A stretch of 5,637 nucleotides of DNA from Planctomycetota bacterium. Lineage in GTDB: Bacteria; Planctomycetota; UBA1135; UBA2386. The notes below the pieces were generated by a model that saw nothing but the letters and a program-made list of their open reading frames with translations, was not told the origin of the DNA and made no database searches. Shown here piece by piece: positions 1 through 5,637 of this stretch; position 1 is the stretch's first letter; every line of letters begins with the position of its first letter. The translations under genes were made by a program, and so were the position numbers. The stretch is taken from NCBI GenBank assembly GCA_020425885.1, contig JAGQRA010000066.1, forward strand, positions 1 through 5,637. Direction: 5' to 3'.

Positions 1-475
1 ACAGCGCGTGCTTGCCGCCGCCCGACTTGCCCATGACCGCGAGCCGACTCGCATCGAGCGTGCCGCCGTAGAGGTTCGCGGCGAACTGGAAGATCTCGGC
101 GAGGTCGGTCATGCGGCGCGGGTCGTCGCGTCGACCCGGCGGGTTGAGCACCAGCGTCGCGCCGTTGTTGCCGGTGTCGTAGGCCAGCGTGACGTAGCCG
201 GAGCGCGCCAGCATGTCGGCGATTCGCATCACCCAGCCGGTGTGGCGACTGCCGCTGCCGCCGTGCACGACCATCACGCACGGCCAGCCCGTCGGCGGCG
301 GTGCGGTGGTCGGGTAGCGCACGTCGAGCAGCGTCCGGTAGCCATCCGAGTAGCTGATGGCGCGGTCGGCGTCGAGCTGGATCGGGAAGCCGCCGGGCGG
401 TCGCGGCGGATCCTGCGCGGGTGCCGACAGGGCGAGAAGGGCGGTGAGCGAGGCGAGCAGGAGGAATCTGGTCAT
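1..475 (-). CDS. Secreted alpha/beta hydrolase, N-terminal part (C-terminus beyond window)
   Basis: This partial gene begins with ATG at 475-473 and stays open to base 1, giving 158 residues. Residues 1-20 form a signal peptide (MTRFLLLASLTALLALSAPA, cleavage likely before QDPP), so the product should act outside the cytoplasm. The signal peptide decides the start; there is no clear Shine-Dalgarno sequence. After a proline-rich linker, residues 47-158 match the first half of an alpha/beta hydrolase fold. HGG at 71-73 is the usual oxyanion-hole loop after a hydrophobic strand (VMVV). The nucleophile elbow is G-K-S-G-G at 149-153, with Ser151 as the predicted nucleophile in LAVMGKSGGGKHAL. The acid and histidine of the triad would lie beyond the window. 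Esterase, dienelactone-hydrolase-like and prolyl-peptidase-like (S9/S15) relatives share these motifs, so the substrate is open. It lies 142 bases downstream of the beta-propeller gene on the same strand. The fold is well supported; the reaction is not. Confidence 0.82.
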   Translation of the reverse strand, partial: MTRFLLLASLTALLALSAPAQDPPRPPGGFPIQLDADRAISYSDGYRTLLDVRYPTTAPPPTGWPCVMVVHGGSGSRHTGWVMRIADMLARSGYVTLAYDTGNNGATLVLNPPGRRDDPRRMTDLAEIFQFAANLYGGTLDASRLAVMGKSGGGKHAL

Positions 476-617
476 GTCGAGGCGCGATCGGGTGTGTGGC
501 CGCTGCCGAAGAACCAGCTGGCCCGTTCCGCACGCGAAAGATCTGCTCGAGTTCAGGGCGTCGAGCGAAACCGAGGTCGCACCGATCGGTGCGAGACGAC
601 CGAGCATCACATGCGCC
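476..617. other. Intergenic gap between two same-strand genes
   Basis: This 142-base gap separates the stop of the beta-propeller gene from the start of the alpha/beta hydrolase gene. It contains a perfect 18-bp palindrome close to the upstream stop codon. Apart from that I see no convincing promoter hexamers and no small gene. The gap is long for tight translational coupling, so the hydrolase may have its own promoter or may be read through from upstream. Confidence 0.6.
577..594. repeat. Perfect 18-bp palindrome, possible terminator hairpin or operator
   Basis: TCGCACCGATCGGTGCGA equals its own reverse complement over all 18 bases. As RNA it could form a 7-bp stem with a GATC tetraloop. 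On the minus strand it starts 24 bases after the stop codon of the beta-propeller gene, a usual place for a terminator or attenuator. The following bases (CCTCGGTTTCGC) lack a real T-tract, so it is not a classic intrinsic terminator. It could also be a dimeric repressor site for the hydrolase gene. The palindrome is certain; the role is not. Confidence 0.6.
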
Positions 618-1604
618 TCAGCTCTTGCCCCATTCGAGGCGCGCGATGCGGATGCCGTCCAGGGTCGGCAGCAGGGCGGCGATGTAGTAGCGACCCTTGA
701 ACTGCACGATCTCCGGTGCGGCGACGGCGAGGTGACCGCTGTAGTCGAGATCGTCGCCGACGCCGAAGCACAGCGGGTTCTTCGACGCGTACTGGACGTT
801 GCGCTCGAACTGCCCGTAGGCGACGTTGCGGAACAGGCAGTAGCCGTCGTCGACGGCGACGACGAACGGGCACTCGGCGTTGGTGCCGGGGCCGCCGACC
901 TTCGCCGCCGTGCCGCCGGCACTGACGATCACGGGCTCGCTCCAACGGTGCAGGTCGTGCGACGTGCGGCAGAACACCGCGGCGTCGAAGGTGGCACCGC
1001 CACCGTCTCGGTTGCCGGTGCCGCCGGTGTAGTAGCAATGGTAGAGCGCGCCGATCTTCAGCAGCATCGGGTCGCGCGTGTTGCCATAGGGCCCGGCGAA
1101 CAGGCCCGGCTCGCCTCGCGCGTTCAACACCCGTTCGAACTTCTTGCCGTCGCGGCTCTCGGCGAGGCAGATGCGATTCCAGTCGCCGTAGACCATGCGG
1201 AAGACGTCGCCGTCGCGCAGCACGTGCGGCGCCTGCAGTCCGCCGGCCGCCTCGCCGAGCGCGGGGTCGGCCTGCATCGCGATGCCGAGCGGTCGCCAGT
1301 CGGTGTCGGTGAGGCGCCGCCCCTCCCAGCGATGGAACACGCGCGTATGGCCGTCGGCCTTGGTGTGGCGGATGCATGACCAGAGCTGCCAGGTGCCGTC
1401 CCGGGCCTGCCAGATGGCGAAGTCGACGGGTTGTTGCTCGGGCCCGGTGAGCCTGCCGAGATCGGGATTGTGGGCGATGGTCCACCACTGGCCGTCGATC
1501 CGCGGCACCGGTCGGCCGGTCACGGGCGAGGGCAGCGCCGGCGCGTCCTGCGCGCCGAGGCCGGCGGTCGACGACAACAGCAGGCAGAGCGTGATGGTCC
1601 GCAT
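618..1604 (-). CDS. Secreted five-bladed beta-propeller glycosidase-like protein (GH32/GH43-like)
   Basis: The product is 328 residues. The chosen start, ATG at 1604-1602, puts a signal peptide at the N-terminus (MRTITLCLLLSSTAGLGAQD, cleavage near residue 18). The frame is open to an ATG at 1751, but that would add 49 arginine-rich residues ahead of the signal peptide. The body shows successive propeller-blade strands: VDFAIWQARDGTWQLWSC (60-77), APHVLRDGDVFRMVYGDW (125-142), RDPMLLKIGALYHCYYTGG (177-195), ECPFVVAVDDGYCLFRN (244-260) and APEIVQFKGRYYIAALL (296-312). RDP at 177-179 and ECP at 244-246 match the conserved RDP and EC motifs of GH32 and related sucrose/fructan/arabinan propeller enzymes. 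Asp61 at the start of the first blade is the best candidate for the third acidic residue. The usual WMNDPNG motif is absent, so this is not a standard GH32 enzyme. The length fits a bare catalytic propeller without the GH32 C-terminal beta-sandwich. It probably hydrolyses or binds a glycan outside the cytoplasm; the substrate is unknown. Confidence 0.78.
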   Translation of the reverse strand: MRTITLCLLLSSTAGLGAQDAPALPSPVTGRPVPRIDGQWWTIAHNPDLGRLTGPEQQPVDFAIWQARDGTWQLWSCIRHTKADGHTRVFHRWEGRRLTDTDWRPLGIAMQADPALGEAAGGLQAPHVLRDGDVFRMVYGDWNRICLAESRDGKKFERVLNARGEPGLFAGPYGNTRDPMLLKIGALYHCYYTGGTGNRDGGGATFDAAVFCRTSHDLHRWSEPVIVSAGGTAAKVGGPGTNAECPFVVAVDDGYCLFRNVAYGQFERNVQYASKNPLCFGVGDDLDYSGHLAVAAPEIVQFKGRYYIAALLPTLDGIRIARLEWGKS

Positions 1605-1823
1605 CGGGGCGACGATACCGCCGCGTCGGCAGCGTGCAGCGCGGCGGCGCGATGGATCGGTGCGCAAGTGCGGCGCCGATGGTTCCCCGGGCCGGACGCC
1701 ATCGGGAGAACGGGCGGACCGAAGTGGTCCTGAGGTTCGATCGCTAGGCAACGCGCTGGGAGCGTCATCGTCCCGGCGCGCAGGAACCCCTTCCTTCCAG
1801 GGACGAACCGGGCACCGGCGACA

Positions 1824-1844
1824 GAACGGGTCGCGACCCCGTTC
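1824..1844. repeat. Inverted repeat around GGTCGCGACC
   Basis: GAACGGGTC and GACCCCGTTC face each other around a GC centre. The arms match except for one extra C in the right arm. The inner 12 bases, GGGTCGCGACCC, are a perfect palindrome. It lies about 25 bases upstream of the weak -10-like element and 121 bases upstream of ATG 1965, which suits an operator or activator site. The same core decamer sits in the middle of the larger palindrome upstream of the ATPase gene. The function is inferred. Confidence 0.5.
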
Positions 1845-1867
1845 ATTCCGCGGAGCGCCGCCCGCTG

Positions 1868-1876
1868 TGATACAAG
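1868..1876 (+). promoter_or_regulatory. Weak candidate extended -10 element for the repeat-protein gene
   Basis: TGATACAAG fits the extended -10 pattern TGn followed by TACAAG, four of six matches to TATAAT. It would give a leader of roughly 80 bases before ATG 1965. No good -35 hexamer lies 16-18 bases upstream; the nearest TT-containing hexamers are poor. It stands out mainly because the surroundings are very GC-rich. This is a suggestion only. Confidence 0.22.
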
Positions 1877-1964
1877 ACCCGGTAGCAGCAGGGCACCCGC
1901 AGGAGTCTCCCCTTCGCCCCAGGTGCTCTCAGCCAACTGCCACCGACTCGACGAAACACCCGAG

Positions 1965-4673
1965 ATGTTCCCGATCCGCGCGCTCTGCTCCTTGTCGCTG
2001 CTCGCGTCCCTCCCGGGCCAGACCCCGCCACCGGACGCCGCCGCTGCCGCGACAGCTGCAACGCCCGCAACGGTGAGCGTGACCGGCCGCGTCCTCGCCT
2101 TCGACGGCGTCCCCGTCGTCGGCGCTGCGGTGTCCTGCGGCGACATCGATGCGCTGGTTACCGCCGACGTGCTGAAGTCCCCCGCCGCGACCACCGATGC
2201 GAGCGGGCAGTTCTCGTTCACGACGACCGTTGCCGAACACGACCTCGACCGGCTCCGTCTCCACATCGCCGCCAAGGGCATGGCATCGGTCACCCGCTCA
2301 CTCGACCTGCATCCCGCCGCGAACGCGCAGGCCGCCGACAGCGATGCGAACGAACCGGATGCCGCGGCCGCGGCCGTGCCCGCACCGGCCAGGACAGTCG
2401 CGATCGGCGACCTCGTGCTGACCGCGGGGCAACAGCTGTTCGGCAGGGCCCGGGACGAATCCGGTCAGGCGATCGCGGGCGTGCGCGTCGTCGCCCGCGA
2501 CTTCCTCGAAACGGGCAACGCGTTCCGCTCCGGCACGCACCATGGCTTCCATTGCGCCGCGCTGTCGAATGCGAGCGGCATCTTCCATCTGCCCTGCGCG
2601 TTGCCGGCCGGCATCGCGCTCGAGTTCTCGGCGGACGGCTACGGTCGGCAATGGCTGCAACCCGCCGCGGCCGGCACTCCGCTCGAGGTGACGATGGCGA
2701 AGACGGGCTGGATCCAGGGTCGGGTCCTCGACACCGAAGGCCACAGCATCGAGCACGCCGATGTGACGGTGAACTACGAACTGCGCGCGCCGGCCCGCGT
2801 GACCGTGACCGGCGCCGACGGCGGCTTTCGCATCCCGCTCGAACGGCCCGGCCGCTGGCGCATCCAGACGACGCTGCGCACCGACGCGCTGCAGGCCAGC
2901 GGTCACTCGCGCATCTTCACCGGGCCGCAGGAGAACCTCGAGATCCTGCTCGAGACCGAAGCGGTCGAGGCCACGACCGACACCATCGCGATCCGTGCGG
3001 TGACGCGGGACGGAGCGGTGCCTGTGCTGCGTTTCCTGGCCGCGGTGTCGTGGGAGGAGTACGCGGCCCGCAACCTCGGCTTCCGCGAGTTCCGCCTGCG
3101 TTCGCTGTTGCAGGCGGCGGCGCCGGCGGTGCAAGGAGTCGCGCAGGTCTCCGGCCCGGGCAAGAGCAAGACCGAGGTCGGCATCCTGCGCGTCATCGCC
3201 GACGGCTTCGCCCCGGCGACGGTTCTTGACCTGCCATGGCAGCAGCCCGAACCCGATCAGGCGGTCGAACCGGTCGTCGTCGAACTCGATCCCGAGGCCA
3301 CGATCAGCGGCGTCGTTCGCGACGAGCTGAGCGGCAAGCCGATTGCCGGCGCGACGGTCTGGGCCGACCTCAAACCGCGTCCCAACGAGGGCTCGTTCAG
3401 CAAGACGCCGCGCCAGGGCATCGCGACCAAGGCAGACGGCAGCTTCACGATCGACGAGCTCGGCGAGGGCGAATGGCAGGTCTTCGTCGACGAACCGGGG
3501 CACCCCGAGACAGCACCGACCGACGTCGAGTTGACCACCGGCGAACACCGGACGGATCTCACGATCACGATGCCGAGCGGCGCCACGGTCCGCGGCCGCC
3601 TCGAAGGCATCGAACTCGGCGCCGGCGCCCACGTCTTCCTGGCGCCGATTCCAAGACAGGTCTTCGGCGCCAACATGGGCAGCTACTACGGCAACCGCCG
3701 CGGCGCCAAGGCCGAGGAACGCAGCGTCCCGGTCGCGGCCGACGGCGGGTTCGAGTTCACCGGCGTGCCGTTGGACAACCACCTGCTCGTCGTCAGGCTG
3801 CCCTCGGAGCCGCGCCGCGGTGGCGATCTCTACCTGCCGGTCGAGCCGTTCCGCGTGCGCGCCGCCGGCATCGACGGCCGCTTCGACTGCAGCCAGGACC
3901 AACCCGGCCGCCTCGCCGGCAGGATCACCTTCGCCCACGCCGACACCGCCTTCGAGAACCTCGTCGTCATCGCCGTGATCGCGGCCAACGGACAGATCAC
4001 GCGACCCGTCAACCCCTACAACCAGAGCTACCCCGGACCGCGCTCCTTCGTCGAACCCGACGGCCGGTTCTCGATCCGCGTCGGCCCCGGGACCTATGCC
4101 CTGATGGTCGTCGATCTCAGGACGGCCATCGCCCTGCACTGCGATGACGAGCCCATCGAAGTCGCCACCGGCAAGTCGGTGGAGCGCGACATCGCGCTCG
4201 AACTAGCCCGGCTCGACCTCCGCCTGCAGCCGGCAGCTGCCGAGGCGAAGATGGCGGCGGTCGAACGCATCGAGGTCCGGTTCGTGCCGAAGACGATGAA
4301 GGCCCAGCTGAAGGCGATCCAGGGCAACGACCGCTACGACTCGCGCGGCGGGCTGCTCTGGAGTCGAGACACGACGACGCAATCGATCGTGCTGCCCGAA
4401 GGCACCGTCGTGCTGCTCGCGCGCAACGAGGTCGCGCAGCTCCGGACCGACCAACAGAAGTGGCAGAACGAACCGTTGGGTCGCGCCGAGTTCGAGATCT
4501 CGCTCGCGGACGGCGCCGTGCGCGAGTGCAACATCGAGGTCGGCGCCGAGCCCGCGATCCCCGGCGAGGCAGGCGAGGGCGAGAATGGCAACGGTGACGA
4601 GCCGGGCAAGGTCGACGAAGCCGGGGAGGCCATCGACCTGGTGGCGCCGGCGGCCGGCGGCCGCAAGCGCTGA
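1965..4673 (+). CDS. Large secreted protein with repeated carboxypeptidase-regulatory-like domains
   Basis: The product is 902 residues. ATG 1965 gives a short signal peptide (MFPIRALCSLSLLASLPGQ). GTG 1923 in the same frame would put 14 polar residues ahead of it and is less likely. The body is a chain of Ig-like beta-sandwich modules of the carboxypeptidase regulatory-like type, each with a G-x-V-x-D-x-x-G-x-P-I-x-G-A-x-V strand pair followed by a DG-x-F turn. Modules lie at about 36-115, 150-245, 248-330, 445-535, 540-640 and 648-745, with a degenerate one at 340-420. The clearest is 446-468 (TISGVVRDELSGKPIAGATV) with ADGSFTIDELGEGEWQVFVD at 490-509. An Ala-rich linker (21-35) follows the signal peptide, and a second lies at 117-142. 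Residues 750-860 fit no module I recognise, and 861-902 form an acidic Gly/Glu-rich tail. No catalytic zinc-peptidase domain, transmembrane helix or sorting motif is visible. Such proteins are usually envelope or extracellular binding or structural proteins; the specific role here is unknown. Confidence 0.82.
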   Translation: MFPIRALCSLSLLASLPGQTPPPDAAAAATAATPATVSVTGRVLAFDGVPVVGAAVSCGDIDALVTADVLKSPAATTDASGQFSFTTTVAEHDLDRLRLHIAAKGMASVTRSLDLHPAANAQAADSDANEPDAAAAAVPAPARTVAIGDLVLTAGQQLFGRARDESGQAIAGVRVVARDFLETGNAFRSGTHHGFHCAALSNASGIFHLPCALPAGIALEFSADGYGRQWLQPAAAGTPLEVTMAKTGWIQGRVLDTEGHSIEHADVTVNYELRAPARVTVTGADGGFRIPLERPGRWRIQTTLRTDALQASGHSRIFTGPQENLEILLETEAVEATTDTIAIRAVTRDGAVPVLRFLAAVSWEEYAARNLGFREFRLRSLLQAAAPAVQGVAQVSGPGKSKTEVGILRVIADGFAPATVLDLPWQQPEPDQAVEPVVVELDPEATISGVVRDELSGKPIAGATVWADLKPRPNEGSFSKTPRQGIATKADGSFTIDELGEGEWQVFVDEPGHPETAPTDVELTTGEHRTDLTITMPSGATVRGRLEGIELGAGAHVFLAPIPRQVFGANMGSYYGNRRGAKAEERSVPVAADGGFEFTGVPLDNHLLVVRLPSEPRRGGDLYLPVEPFRVRAAGIDGRFDCSQDQPGRLAGRITFAHADTAFENLVVIAVIAANGQITRPVNPYNQSYPGPRSFVEPDGRFSIRVGPGTYALMVVDLRTAIALHCDDEPIEVATGKSVERDIALELARLDLRLQPAAAEAKMAAVERIEVRFVPKTMKAQLKAIQGNDRYDSRGGLLWSRDTTTQSIVLPEGTVVLLARNEVAQLRTDQQKWQNEPLGRAEFEISLADGAVRECNIEVGAEPAIPGEAGEGENGNGDEPGKVDEAGEAIDLVAPAAGGRKR

Positions 4674-4748
4674 ACGCGACCTTGCCGGGCGCGACGAGAA
4701 TCTCGGGTATCGTAAATTGGTCGCGACCATTTTACGATATGAACGATA
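4674..4748. other. AT-rich intergenic region upstream of the ATPase gene
   Basis: These 75 bases separate the stop of the repeat-protein gene from the ATPase start. The right half is much richer in A and T than the rest of the window and consists largely of one palindrome. No Shine-Dalgarno sequence precedes ATG 4749. TACGAT at 4733-4738 (four of six to TATAAT) would start transcription about four bases before the ATG, suggesting a near-leaderless transcript. TATCGT at 4708-4713 is an alternative -10. Neither has a good -35 partner. Confidence 0.5.
4708..4739. promoter_or_regulatory. 32-bp near-perfect palindrome, probable operator of the ATPase gene
   Basis: The left arm TATCGTAAATTGGTCG and right arm CGACCATTTTACGATA are reverse complements apart from one T:T pair (4717 with 4730), so 30 of 32 positions pair. 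The centre is GGTCGCGACC at 4719-4728. The palindrome ends nine bases before the ATPase ATG, and a further partial copy (AATGGTCGC, 4748-4756) overlaps the start codon. Size, position and symmetry suit a dimeric DNA-binding regulator that blocks transcription or translation initiation. It could also fold as a hairpin and end transcription from the upstream gene, but no T-tract follows it. The structure is seen directly; the operator role is inferred. Confidence 0.62.
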
Positions 4749-5637
4749 ATGGTCGCCCCAGCAGAGCAGCTGCCCCGTAGCCTCACGGCGGCGCTACATC
4801 GGCATCTCGCCGAGCTGCGGCAAATGGCCTTCGTCGTCGGCCCGCGCCAGGTCGGCAAGACCTCGGCGACCCGAACCCTGGTCGACGAGCAGCACTACCT
4901 CAATTGGGACGACGAGGACGATCGCGCTCTGATCACCAGCGGCCCCACCGCGATCGCGACCCACGTCGGTCTCGAGGAGCTGCACGCCGAACCCGTGGTG
5001 CTGGTCCTCGACGAACTGCACAAGTACCGGCGCTGGCGCACGATCCTCAAGGGTCTCTTCGACCGCCACGCCGCCGCGCTCCGGATCGTCGTGACCGGGA
5101 GCTCTCGACTCGACTTCTACCGCAAGGGCGGCGACAGCCTGATGGGGCGCTACTTCGTGTACCGCCTGCACCCGCTCAGCGTCGGCGAGCTGCTCGACGC
5201 CTCGGCGAGCGAGGAGCTGTTGCGGCAGCCTCGGTCGATCGACGCCGGCACCTGGGAACGGCTCTACTCGTTCGGCGGGTTTCCCGAGCCCTATCTGCGC
5301 GCCGACCGCCGGTTCTCGCTGCGGTGGCAGCGCCTGCGCATCGAGCAGTTGGTGCGCGGTGACGTGCGCGACCTCACCCGCATCCAGGACGTCGATCAGC
5401 TCGCCTTGCTGACTCGAGTGCTGGCGTCGCATTCGGGTTCGGCGGTCAACTACAGCAACCTGGCGAACGAGGTGCGGACCTCGGTGGACACCGTGCGGCG
5501 CTGGATCGACGCGCTGGAGTCGCTCTACCATGGCTTCGTCGTGCGACCGTGGCATCGCAACGTCGCCCGCTCGCTGCGCAAGGAACCCAAATGGTACCTG
5601 CGCGACTGGTCGGCGATCGAAGACCCGGGCGCGCGCG
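4749..5637 (+). CDS. AAA_14/DUF4143 family ATPase (C-terminus beyond window)
   Basis: This partial gene starts at ATG 4749; TGA at 4740-4742 in the same frame rules out any earlier start. It stays open to the window end, giving 296 residues of a family usually near 380-400. The N-terminal AAA domain has Walker A GPRQVGKT (31-38), Walker B VVLVLDE (83-89, Asp88 and Glu89), the characteristic DELHKYRRW (88-96), and a sensor-like VVTGSSRLD (114-122). These are followed by the GR motif (133-134), HPLSVGEL (141-148) and FGGFPEPYL (175-183), all typical of this family. From about residue 195 it enters the DUF4143 region: RGDVRDL (203-209) and a helix-turn-helix-like stretch NYSNLANEVRTSVDTVRRWIDAL (234-256). 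All ATPase residues expected in this part are intact. Members are widespread cytoplasmic P-loop ATPases, often single genes in variable regions, with no settled cellular role. The AT-rich palindrome just upstream suggests independent regulation. Family assignment is secure; function is not. Confidence 0.93.
   Translation, partial: MVAPAEQLPRSLTAALHRHLAELRQMAFVVGPRQVGKTSATRTLVDEQHYLNWDDEDDRALITSGPTAIATHVGLEELHAEPVVLVLDELHKYRRWRTILKGLFDRHAAALRIVVTGSSRLDFYRKGGDSLMGRYFVYRLHPLSVGELLDASASEELLRQPRSIDAGTWERLYSFGGFPEPYLRADRRFSLRWQRLRIEQLVRGDVRDLTRIQDVDQLALLTRVLASHSGSAVNYSNLANEVRTSVDTVRRWIDALESLYHGFVVRPWHRNVARSLRKEPKWYLRDWSAIEDPGAR

Larger units (their letters stand above)
1605..1964. other. Divergent intergenic region, 360 bases
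   Basis: This stretch separates the minus-strand beta-propeller gene from the plus-strand repeat-protein gene and should hold promoters for both. I find no credible small gene; the open frames crossing it are arginine- and proline-rich shadows. It holds an inverted repeat at 1824-1844, a weak extended -10-like element at 1868-1876, and a 7-bp inverted repeat (CCGATGG at 1676-1682, CCATCGG at 1699-1705), which could be chance. AGGAG at 1901-1905 resembles a Shine-Dalgarno sequence but lies too far from both GTG 1923 and ATG 1965. No promoter for the minus-strand gene is recognisable. Confidence 0.6.

Noticed and set aside
8..1379. Plus-strand open frames of 230 and 340 codons over the left third
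   Set aside because: They run antisense to the alpha/beta hydrolase and beta-propeller genes, have low-complexity Arg/Ala/Val composition, and show no motif, whereas the minus-strand frames carry signal peptides and active-site motifs.
1676..1705. 7-bp inverted repeat CCGATGG/CCATCGG upstream of the beta-propeller gene
   Set aside because: Short arms with a 16-base spacer in GC-rich DNA are expected by chance, and no promoter is visible beside it.
1605..1751. N-terminal extension of the beta-propeller protein to ATG 1751
   Set aside because: The added 49 residues are Arg-rich and would bury the signal peptide that begins at the ATG at 1604.
1986..1988. Lipoprotein cysteine at residue 8 of the large repeat protein
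   Set aside because: The bases before it encode I-R-A-L, which does not fit a lipobox, and the stretch ahead is too short for a lipoprotein signal peptide.
2298..4139. Long minus-strand open frame of 613 codons across the repeat-protein gene
   Set aside because: It is the antisense shadow of a GC-rich gene: rich in Arg, Gly, Ala and Asp, with no signal peptide or recognisable motif. The plus-strand frame has clear domains throughout.
4708..4739. Palindrome as the end of an insertion sequence or a CRISPR-type repeat
   Set aside because: There is no second distant copy, no target duplication, no transposase and no regular spacing of repeats in the window.
4794..5555. Minus-strand open frame of 253 codons over the ATPase
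   Set aside because: It is antisense to intact Walker A, Walker B and DUF4143 motifs on the plus strand; its own composition shows no domain.

Overview
The window is GC-rich bacterial DNA holding four protein-coding genes, two of them cut by the window edges. I see no rRNA, tRNA, CRISPR array, insertion sequence or transposase. Three of the four products start with export signal peptides. None of the four start codons has a convincing Shine-Dalgarno sequence. One product is a very large secreted protein built from repeated carboxypeptidase-regulatory-like beta-sandwich domains. This combination resembles Planctomycetota, especially the high-GC lineages rich in such secreted proteins. Acidobacteriota or Myxococcota cannot be excluded, and this is inference from style rather than from a marker gene.

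Layout. The left third lies on the minus strand. A secreted five-bladed beta-propeller protein, related to glycoside hydrolase clans GH-J/GH-F (GH32/43-like), runs from 1604 to 618. A secreted alpha/beta hydrolase follows in the same direction, starting at 475 and leaving the window at base 1. The 142-base gap between them holds an 18-bp perfect palindrome. A 360-base divergent intergenic region (1605-1964) separates this pair from the plus-strand half. It contains an inverted repeat centred on GGTCGCGACC and a weak candidate promoter.

The plus strand carries a 902-residue secreted protein with about seven carboxypeptidase-regulatory-like repeats (1965-4673). After a 75-base gap comes an AAA_14/DUF4143 family ATPase that runs off the right edge (4749 onward). 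That gap is the most distinctive non-coding piece here. It is an AT-rich island holding a 32-bp near-perfect palindrome, plus a third half-site that runs into the ATPase start codon. It looks like an operator for that gene.

How the genes may work together. The beta-propeller enzyme and the alpha/beta hydrolase could act outside the cytoplasm on a carbohydrate or its ester substituents, but nothing in the sequence fixes the substrate. The large repeat protein is probably a surface or periplasmic protein with a binding or structural role. The DUF4143 ATPase looks like an independent cytoplasmic unit with its own regulation. No complete new defence or mobile system can be demonstrated. The best leads are the ATPase operator and the architecture of the repeat protein.
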